Shown: piece after piece, positions 1 to 4,982 of the stretch | Numbering within the stretch: position 1 is the first letter of the stretch | Layout of the letters: each line of letters starts with the position of its first letter | Source: Parvibaculum sp. | GTDB taxonomy: Bacteria; Pseudomonadota; Alphaproteobacteria; Parvibaculales; Parvibaculaceae | Length of the DNA stretch: 5,846 nt | Assembly (NCBI GenBank): GCA_020062605.1 | Contig: JAGUWA010000420.1 | Coordinates: 1-5,846, forward strand | Direction: 5' to 3' | The notes under the pieces: generated by a model | The model's input: only the letters and a program-made list of their open reading frames with translations | What the model was told of the DNA's origin: nothing | Database searches by the model: none | Program-made: the position numbers and the translations under genes

Positions 1-1
1 C

Positions 2-1312
2 CTTGCGCAGCATGTGCTGGGCTGCGCCTGTTCCACGCCCTTCGATCCCGATGTACTCTATGAGGAAGTGCGCGCCGCCGCGCCTTATCGTGCCCTCTCG
101 CGCGAGGATTTCGGCAAGGTGGTCGACTTCGTTTCGACCGGCGGCTACGCGCTGAAGAATTACGACCGCTTCGCGCGTCTCCGCCCCAATGCGAAGGCGG
201 AAGGCGACATGCGCCTGCGCGCCGCCTCGCCCGCCGTCATCCAGCAATATCGCATGAATGTCGGCACCATCGTCGAGGCGCCGATGCTGAAAGTGCGCAT
301 GATCGAGAGCCGTGGCCGCCGTCCCATCGGTGCAATGGGCGGGCGCACTCTCGGCGAGATCGAGGAATATTTCATCGACCAGCTTTCCCCCGGCGACACC
401 TTCCTCTTCGCGGGCCATGTTCTCCGCTTCGAGGGGCTGGCCGAAACGGAAGCCCTCGTCACCAGGTCGAACGATCCCTCACCCATGATCCCCTCTTATT
501 ACGGCGGCAAGTTCCCGCTCTCCACCTATCTCGCCGCCCGTGTCCGCACCATGCTCGCGCATCGCGAACAATGGTCGTCGCTCCCTGCGCCCGTCCGCGA
601 ATGGCTGGAGGTACAGGCCTGGCGTTCCGTTCTGCCGGGCGAGAACAATCTGCTCGTCGAGTGCTTCCCGCGCGGCGACCGTTTCTATCTCGTCTGCTAT
701 CCCTTCGAGGGCCGCCTCGCGCATCAGACGCTCGGCATGCTGCTCACCCGCCGCCTCGACCGCGCGGGCGCGCGGCCATTGGGCTTCGTCGCGTCGGAAT
801 ATTCGCTCGCCATCTGGTGCCTGCGCGATCCCGGCCTCATGCATGAGCGCCACGAATTGCCCTTGGGCGAACTCTTCGCCGAGGACATGCTGGGCGACGA
901 CCTCGATGCATGGCTCGCCGAGTCGAGCCTGCTGAAACGCACCTTCCGCGACTGCGCCATCATTTCCGGCCTCATCGAGCGCCGCTATCCGGGCATGGAG
1001 AAGACCGGCCGCCAGGTCACCTTCTCCTCCGACCTCATCTACAATGTGTTGCGCGAGCACGAGCCCGACCACATCCTGCTCCGCGCCACTTACAATGACG
1101 CCTCGACAGGCCTCCTCGATGTTGGCCGTGTGGCCGAAATGCTGAAGCGCATCAAGGGCCGCATCCTCCTGAAACGCCTCGACCGCGTCTCCCCGCTGGC
1201 CGTTCCTGTCCTCCTCGACATCGGCAAGGTGAGCGTGGACGGCGAAGCGAACGAGGCGCTACTCTCCGAAGCGGCGGACGATCTGATCGCGGAAGCGACG
1301 CGGCTCGTTTGA
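2..1312 (+). CDS. Ligase-associated DEXH-box helicase, Lhr-Core type (C-terminal half, 5' truncated)
   Basis: This is the C-terminal 436 residues of a superfamily 2 DNA helicase. The reading frame is open to the left edge, and the first visible residues (LAQHVLGCAC) read as the interior of a protein, so the GTG at 14 is not a start. The two RecA-like ATPase domains lie outside the window; family members are roughly 800 residues long. Visible parts in order are a winged-helix-like segment (about residues 1-65), a beta-rich Lhr segment around NVGTIVEAP and LGEIEEYFIDQLSPGDTF (about 85-145), and the helicase-associated C-terminal domain with the YPFEGRLAHQTLGMLL motif (from about 230). Family knowledge: Lhr-Core enzymes are ATP-driven 3'-5' translocases encoded with an ATP-dependent ligase, an exonuclease and a metallophosphoesterase. 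The pdeM gene 149 bp downstream on the same strand supports this assignment. The repair role is inferred from the family; the assignment is strong. Confidence 0.9.
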   Translation, partial: LAQHVLGCACSTPFDPDVLYEEVRAAAPYRALSREDFGKVVDFVSTGGYALKNYDRFARLRPNAKAEGDMRLRAASPAVIQQYRMNVGTIVEAPMLKVRMIESRGRRPIGAMGGRTLGEIEEYFIDQLSPGDTFLFAGHVLRFEGLAETEALVTRSNDPSPMIPSYYGGKFPLSTYLAARVRTMLAHREQWSSLPAPVREWLEVQAWRSVLPGENNLLVECFPRGDRFYLVCYPFEGRLAHQTLGMLLTRRLDRAGARPLGFVASEYSLAIWCLRDPGLMHERHELPLGELFAEDMLGDDLDAWLAESSLLKRTFRDCAIISGLIERRYPGMEKTGRQVTFSSDLIYNVLREHEPDHILLRATYNDASTGLLDVGRVAEMLKRIKGRILLKRLDRVSPLAVPVLLDIGKVSVDGEANEALLSEAADDLIAEATRLV

Positions 1313-1338
1313 TCCCGCCCGACTCGTTTTATAAGAAG

Positions 1339-1439
1339 ACGTCATTGCGAGGAGCGCAGCGACGAAGCAATCCAGGGGCGGCAACCACTGAGCAAGCGGC
1401 CCCTGGATTGCTTCGGCCTTTCAGGCCTCGCAATGACGT
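1339..1439. repeat. Two-part palindromic intergenic repeat
   Basis: A nested inverted repeat fills most of the 149-bp spacer between the helicase and pdeM. The outer arms at 1339-1352 and 1426-1439 are perfect over 14 bp (ACGTCATTGCGAGG and its complement). The inner arms at 1363-1379 and 1399-1415 are perfect over 17 bp (CGAAGCAATCCAGGGGC and its complement). A 19-nt loop lies between the inner arms, and a 10+10 nt internal loop separates the two stems. The motif with GTCATTGCGAGG and GAAGCAATCCAGG arms resembles a dispersed palindromic element I have seen in many bacterial genomes, probably of REP/MITE type. No T tract follows, so it is not a standard intrinsic terminator. If transcribed, it would form a strong RNA hairpin between the two repair genes. 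Confidence 0.85.
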
Positions 1440-1450
1440 TCGAGGGTTAC

Positions 1451-1458
1451 GGAGAAGG
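1451..1458 (+). promoter_or_regulatory. Ribosome binding site of pdeM
   Basis: The purine-rich GGAGAAGG lies 3 nt before the GTG at 1462 (7 nt from the end of GGAG). An in-frame TAA at 1459-1461 directly precedes that GTG, so no longer start is possible. The next in-frame ATG (1558) would remove the first 32 residues. This site therefore decides the start. Confidence 0.7.
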
Positions 1459-1461
1459 TAA

Positions 1462-2196
1462 GTGGCATACGCGGACGCGCAAGTAGGACAGAGAGAAGAG
1501 GGCATCCACGCAACCGCCCATCCCTCGCTCCGCGTCTGCGGCGCGCGCTTCGACCTCATGCCCGAAGGCGCGGCATGGCTCGCCGATGAGCGCCTGCTCG
1601 TCGTCGCCGATCTCCATCTTGAAAAAGGGTCCGCCTTCGCGTCGCGTGGGCTGCCGCTCCCGCCCTACGACACGCGCGCCACCATCGCCCGTCTCGAAGC
1701 ACTCGCCGCGAAGCTGAAACCGCAAACCCTCGTCGCCCTTGGCGACAGCTTCCATGACGGCGACGCCGAGCACCGGATGGACGAAGAGGACGCCGCCCGT
1801 CTCTCGCGCCTCTCGCGCTCGCTCGACTGGATCTGGATCGCGGGCAATCACGATCCCGTGCCGCCCCGTGTCTTCGGCGGCGCCGTGATGGAGGAACTCC
1901 GCGTCGGCCCGCTCACCTTCCGTCACGAGCCGCAGGCAGCACCCTCGACAGGCGAGATCGCGGGCCATCTTCATCCCTGTGCGGCGGTTCGCGTGCGCGG
2001 CCGGCGTCTGCGCCGCCGCTGTTTCGCGTCGGACGGCACGCGAATGATCATGCCCGCCTTCGGCGCCTATGCGGGCGGCCTCAACGTCCTCGACACGGTC
2101 TATGACGATCTGCTGCCCGGCTTCGATTTTCATGCCTGGATGATGGGCGCACGCACGGTTATCCCCGTTTCCGCCCGCCGCCTTGAAGCCGATTGA
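1462..2196 (+). CDS. pdeM: Ligase-associated DNA damage response endonuclease PdeM (metallophosphoesterase)
   Basis: This 244-residue calcineurin-like phosphoesterase shows the full metal-binding signature: DLHLEKG (residues 50-56), GDSFHD (94-99), GNHD (128-131), a histidine in FRHEP (155) and GHLHP (168-172). The family-typical PAFGAYAGG follows near 198-206. Family knowledge: members encoded beside Lhr-Core helicase and ATP-dependent ligase are manganese-dependent DNA nucleases/phosphodiesterases, presumed to trim ends or flaps in cytoplasmic DNA repair. No signal peptide is visible. The GTG start is favoured by its ribosome binding site and by an in-frame stop just upstream. It gives about 20 residues of polar N-terminus before the conserved core (PSLRVCGARFDL), slightly longer than relatives I recall. 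It is probably cotranscribed with the upstream helicase, although the palindromic spacer could uncouple the two. The family assignment is firm; the substrate is inferred. Confidence 0.92.
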   Translation: MAYADAQVGQREEGIHATAHPSLRVCGARFDLMPEGAAWLADERLLVVADLHLEKGSAFASRGLPLPPYDTRATIARLEALAAKLKPQTLVALGDSFHDGDAEHRMDEEDAARLSRLSRSLDWIWIAGNHDPVPPRVFGGAVMEELRVGPLTFRHEPQAAPSTGEIAGHLHPCAAVRVRGRRLRRRCFASDGTRMIMPAFGAYAGGLNVLDTVYDDLLPGFDFHAWMMGARTVIPVSARRLEAD

Positions 2197-2300
2197 TCGA
2201 AAAAATTAGTCCCCGGATTTCTGCCTCGCTTCCCACCCTCCCCTCGGGGCGGGGGCAGCGCCAGACAAAAGCATCGAAAACCGGGGACTACTTTTTTCAA
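2197..2300. terminator. Long inverted repeat, probable bidirectional terminator between convergent genes
   Basis: Arms at 2197-2218 and 2279-2300 are complementary at 19 of 22 positions, with a TAGTCCCCGG core bordered by A6 on the left and T6 on the right. Both strands therefore read a GC-rich stem followed by a U tract, as expected for intrinsic termination of pdeM (+) and of the operon ending at 2380 (-). Inside the loop a second stem forms: CTGCC (2221-2225) with GGCAG (2254-2258), enclosing CCC/CCCC (2236-2243) against GGGG/GGG (2246-2253) with one mismatch. The outer loop is about 60 nt, unusually large for a terminator, so it may instead be, or derive from, a dispersed palindromic element. 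The structure is seen directly; termination is inferred. Confidence 0.6.
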
Positions 2301-2320
2301 GCGGTCTCCGGAGGCCATTC

Positions 2321-2349
2321 GTGACAGTTCAGTGACATTTCGATGACAG
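2321..2349 (-). promoter_or_regulatory. Triple Pho-box-like direct repeat (candidate PhoB site)
   Basis: Read on the minus strand there are three 7-bp units, CTGTCAT (2349-2343), ATGTCAC (2338-2332) and CTGTCAC (2327-2321), separated by CGAA and TGAA, giving an exact 11-bp period. The classical PhoB box is two CTGTCA(T/C) repeats separated by 4 bp. The outer units match it fully and the middle unit differs only at its first base. Its orientation would drive transcription leftward into the inverted repeat, and no gene begins there; it lies 30 bp past the end of the minus-strand ccdA gene. No clear -10 element follows. The repeat pattern is certain; PhoB binding is inferred. Confidence 0.5.
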
Positions 2350-2379
2350 TCGCCCGAAAACAGGCCGCTTTATCCCCGC

Positions 2380-3150
2380 TCAGCCAAGCGTGGCGAGCAC
2401 CGGAAACGTCTCGATCAGGAAGATCGCGAGCCTCTCGAAATTTCCCGTCAGCATCATGAAGCCCGTCACCGCGAGCAGCACACCGGCCGCGATTTCGACC
2501 TTTTGCATGTGCCGCCGGAAGCGCGATGCGAAGCTCAAAAATCCGCGTACGGCAAATGCCGCCGCAAGAAACGGGATGCCGAGCCCGAGCGAATAGACGG
2601 TGAGCAGCGTTGCGCCTGCCGTGAGGGATTCCTGCGCCGCCGCTATGGTGAGGATCGTCGCGAGAATGGGACCGATGCACGGCGTCCACCCAAACGCAAA
2701 GGCAAGCCCGAGCAGATAAGGGCTCGCGAACTGCATCAGATGGCTTCGCTCGCCTTCGCCGTTTCCCGCGATATGGAAGCGCGCATCGCGATTGAGGAAG
2801 GCAATGCGGAAGAGCCCCATATAGTGAAGCCCGAACACGATGATGACGGCGCCTGCAATGCGCGACAGAAGCTCCTTGTGCTGAATGATAAGCGGATTGA
2901 TGGCGGAGGCGCTCGCGCCGAGCGCAACGAAGATCGTCGTGAAGCCGAGCACGAAACCGGCGGCGCCAAGTGCAACGCGCAACGTCAACCCTTCGGAGGC
3001 GAGCGGCTTTCCCTCCGCGTCCTCGCGCGTCAGCTCATCGAGCGAGGTGCCTGCGATGAAACAGAGATAGGCGGGCACGAGCGGCAGCACGCAGGGCGAA
3101 AGAAAACTGATGAGGCCGCCAAGCGCCGCTGCGAAATATCCGACTTCCAT
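2380..3150 (-). CDS. ccdA: CcdA/DsbD-family thiol-disulfide electron-transfer membrane protein
   Basis: This 256-residue integral membrane protein has about six hydrophobic segments (near 4-32, 58-82, 95-116, 142-170, 177-200 and 217-236), with another hydrophobic stretch at the C-terminus. Two conserved cysteine motifs mark the family: SPCVLPLVPAY (Cys20) and GWTPCIGP (Cys158). Family knowledge: this Cys pair takes electrons from cytoplasmic thioredoxin and passes them across the inner membrane to periplasmic thioredoxin-like proteins, for cytochrome c maturation, disulfide reduction or, in SoxV-type relatives, sulfur oxidation. No thioredoxin domain is fused, unlike full-length DsbD. The ATG at 3150 follows the upstream stop by 10 nt, with GGACGAG as a ribosome binding site (3154-3160), so it is the last gene of a three-gene operon. 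The symbol is given at family level; a paralogue devoted to another substrate is possible. Confidence 0.85.
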   Translation of the reverse strand: MEVGYFAAALGGLISFLSPCVLPLVPAYLCFIAGTSLDELTREDAEGKPLASEGLTLRVALGAAGFVLGFTTIFVALGASASAINPLIIQHKELLSRIAGAVIIVFGLHYMGLFRIAFLNRDARFHIAGNGEGERSHLMQFASPYLLGLAFAFGWTPCIGPILATILTIAAAQESLTAGATLLTVYSLGLGIPFLAAAFAVRGFLSFASRFRRHMQKVEIAAGVLLAVTGFMMLTGNFERLAIFLIETFPVLATLG

Positions 3151-3160
3151 TTTCTCGTCC

Positions 3161-3949
3161 TTACCGCCGCGCCATCACGGCCGATGCAAGCCAGCCCGCG
3201 AAGGCCGCGACCAGCACGGCGATCATGCCATAGAGCAGCGGGTCCGTATGCGCCATCCGGTAGAGAAACCGTTCGACGCCGCCCTTCTCGATATAGAGAG
3301 GCGATGAGATCGTGTCGATGATCTCGCCGTCCTGCAGCAGATAGACCTTCGCCGTATAGAGCCCGACAGGCACCTTTGCGGGAATGTCGACGGTCGCTCG
3401 GAAAAGCGTCTGCCCGAGAAAGGTGACGCCGCCGGGGACGTTGATATAAAGCCCGTCGCGCCGCTTGTTGCGGATCAGCGCCTTCCAGAAGGCGCGCTCC
3501 TCGTCCGGCGGCAGGATCTGCAGCGTACCGTCGATCGCGTGCGCCGTCGGCGTGCCGGGGTCGATGTTCTCGATGCCGATGCGCAACGCCTTCAGCGTCT
3601 CCGGCGTCGCCGTCACTTCGAGCGGCCGCGTGCTTGCGATAGCGTAATAGCCCGGCACGCTTGGATAGGTCACGCTGTCGTGATTGACCCAGATCGCCGT
3701 CATCTGTTCCTTGCGGCGCACGGTCATTGGCCGCGACGGTCCTTGAACCACCACGATGATGTCGCGGTTGAGCGCGCGCGAGCCGGGCCGCGCCGCTTCC
3801 ACCGCGCCGAAGAGAAGGATCTGCGTGCCCGTAAAGTTCGAGCGGATCGCAACCTGGTGTTCGGAGAGATCGGTGACGAGCTGGTCTGCGCACGCAGGCG
3901 CCGCGAAAGCAAGAAACGCAATGAACAGTGCCGCCGCGCGCCGCATCAT
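3161..3949 (-). CDS. TIGR02186 family protein, exported and C-terminally membrane-anchored
   Basis: This 262-residue protein has no defined biochemical function. It begins with a signal peptide (positively charged MMRR, hydrophobic core to about residue 18, likely cleavage after ACA at residue 21). A periplasmic region of about 210 residues follows, rich in predicted beta strands (e.g. RDIIVVVQGP and PVGLYTAKVYLL). One hydrophobic anchor lies near 238-259, with a short MARR tail in the cytoplasm. The mature part contains no cysteine. I recognise it as the TIGR02186 family of alphaproteobacteria, usually encoded next to a TauE/SafE carrier, as here. The ATG at 3949 overlaps the carrier's TGA by ATGA and has GGAG 8 nt upstream (3961-3958). 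A second ATG at 3946 is an alternative start. The open frame continues far upstream, but that part lies within the carrier gene. A substrate-binding or accessory role for the carrier is inference. Confidence 0.85.
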   Translation of the reverse strand: MMRRAAALFIAFLAFAAPACADQLVTDLSEHQVAIRSNFTGTQILLFGAVEAARPGSRALNRDIIVVVQGPSRPMTVRRKEQMTAIWVNHDSVTYPSVPGYYAIASTRPLEVTATPETLKALRIGIENIDPGTPTAHAIDGTLQILPPDEERAFWKALIRNKRRDGLYINVPGGVTFLGQTLFRATVDIPAKVPVGLYTAKVYLLQDGEIIDTISSPLYIEKGGVERFLYRMAHTDPLLYGMIAVLVAAFAGWLASAVMARR

Positions 3950-4866
3950 GAGAGCGGCTCCGCTTCGATAACGGAATAGAGGTCGGGCGGCGTGCTCACG
4001 AGATCGTAGCCGAGCCGCATGCCGATGAGCAGGAGGATGGCCGCGAGAAGTGCGCGCAGTTGCTCCGCCGGCATCTTCTCCGCCGCGCGCACGCCATATT
4101 GCGCCCCGATCACGCCGCCGACGACGAGCAGGAAACCGAGCACGATGTCGACGGCCTGGTTCTCCACCGAATGCATGACGCCGGTGAGCGCCGCCACGAA
4201 AACGATCTGGAAGAAGGACGTGCCGATCACGACATTGGTCGGCATCCGCAGCAGATAGATCATCGCCGGGATCATGATGAAGCCGCCGCCGACGCCCATG
4301 ATGGCGGACAGCGTGCCGACGAAATAGCCGACAAGCACCGGTGGGATCACGCTGATATAGAGCTTCGAGCGCCTGAAGCGCACCTTGAAGGGCAGGCCGT
4401 GGATCCAGCTGTGATGCTTGCGCCTCGGCGTCACGCGTCCGCCGCGTGCCGCGCGTATCGCCTGCACGCTTTCGATCATCATCATCGCGCCGATCACGCT
4501 CAGGAACAGCACATAGATGACGGAGATGGCGAGGTCGATCTGTCCGATCGCGGCAAGCAGCTTGAACAGATAGATGCCGCTCAGCGAGCCGACGACGCCG
4601 CCCGCGAGCAGAACGCCGCCCATCTTGAAGTCGATGGATCGTCTCGTGAAATGGGCGAGTGCGCCCGTCACCGACGATGCGACGACCTGCGTCGTCTGCG
4701 TGCCGACGGCGACGGCGGGCGGTATGCCGAGAAAGATCAGCAGCGGCGTCATGAGAAAGCCGCCGCCGATGCCGAACATGCCTGAGAGAAATCCGACCGC
4801 CGCGCCCATGGCCAGAATGGTCAGGATGCTGACCGGCAACTCGGCAATGGGCAGATAAATTTGCAT
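3946..4866 (-). CDS. TauE/SafE family membrane carrier (putative sulfite/anion exporter)
   Basis: This 306-residue polytopic membrane protein has the internal duplication typical of the family. Two glycine-rich signatures head the two halves: GMFGIGGGFLMTP (residues 29-41) and IMGVGGGFIMIP (189-200). The halves are joined by a basic linker (about 138-168). Family knowledge: members move sulfite, sulfoacetate, thiosulfate or other organosulfur/anionic compounds across the inner membrane, and the family name does not fix substrate or direction. It has no cysteines, unlike thiosulfate carriers of the TsuA type that rely on them. The ATG at 4866 is the only start before an in-frame upstream TGA. 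Its ribosome binding site is poor: the nearest GGAG is 11 nt away inside a small hairpin. It is the first gene of the operon and overlaps the next gene by 4 bp. Confidence 0.88.
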   Translation of the reverse strand: MQIYLPIAELPVSILTILAMGAAVGFLSGMFGIGGGFLMTPLLIFLGIPPAVAVGTQTTQVVASSVTGALAHFTRRSIDFKMGGVLLAGGVVGSLSGIYLFKLLAAIGQIDLAISVIYVLFLSVIGAMMMIESVQAIRAARGGRVTPRRKHHSWIHGLPFKVRFRRSKLYISVIPPVLVGYFVGTLSAIMGVGGGFIMIPAMIYLLRMPTNVVIGTSFFQIVFVAALTGVMHSVENQAVDIVLGFLLVVGGVIGAQYGVRAAEKMPAEQLRALLAAILLLIGMRLGYDLVSTPPDLYSVIEAEPLS

Positions 4867-4877
4867 CGCGCACGCGG

Positions 4878-4892
4878 CTCCGGCTGCCGGAG
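4878..4892 (-). promoter_or_regulatory. Small hairpin covering the putative ribosome binding site of the TauE-like gene
   Basis: CTCCGG (4878-4883) and CCGGAG (4887-4892) form a perfect 6-bp inverted repeat with a 3-nt loop. On the minus strand its right arm holds GGAG, the only Shine-Dalgarno-like sequence near the ATG at 4866, so folding would hide it. A second imperfect hairpin (4894-4921, outer CCTTC/GAAGG and inner GGGC/GCCC) lies directly upstream. In GC-rich DNA such short repeats can arise by chance, and no convincing promoter is visible in the 116-bp spacer. Confidence 0.35.
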
Positions 4893-4982
4893 ACCTTCAG
4901 GGCAAAATCGCCCCGGGAAGGCAATAGAACGCGGATTGAGGTAGCACGTCCCCCCGTCGATTCCTAGCGCTGCGATAAACGA

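Noticed and set aside
479..1072. A 197-codon minus-strand frame opposite the helicase
   Set aside because: It is antisense to conserved helicase sequence and has no recognisable motif or ribosome binding site.
1339..1439. Palindromic spacer as a rho-independent terminator of the helicase gene
   Set aside because: No T tract follows the stem on the plus strand; the sequence after it is TTCGAGGG.
1329..1559. A 76-codon minus-strand frame between the helicase and pdeM
   Set aside because: Its C-terminal part (GLLRRCAPRND) is the palindromic repeat read as protein, and the rest is antisense to the start of pdeM.
2130..2318. A 62-codon minus-strand frame starting just after the Pho-like repeats
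   Set aside because: It starts 2 nt after the last repeat unit with no ribosome binding site, translates the inverted repeat and ends inside pdeM antisense. It looks like a repeat artefact.
2503..3321. A 272-codon plus-strand frame opposite ccdA
   Set aside because: The product is charged, low-complexity and antisense to a clearly recognised membrane protein. It is an effect of GC-rich codon bias.
3884..3949. Lipoprotein signal in the TIGR02186 protein (Cys20)
   Set aside because: The residues before the cysteine are A-P-A, not a lipobox with Leu at -3. Signal peptidase I cleavage after ACA fits better.
3161..4924. A single 587-codon minus-strand open frame spanning two genes
   Set aside because: Its first half overlaps the TauE-like gene in another frame and gives Arg/His-rich, low-complexity sequence. 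Only the part from 3949 onward has a signal peptide, a ribosome binding site and family features.
4921..4982. A sigma-70-like promoter (CTATTG at 4928-4923) for the TauE-like operon
   Set aside because: No acceptable -35 element is found at the right distance, so the match is too weak to list.
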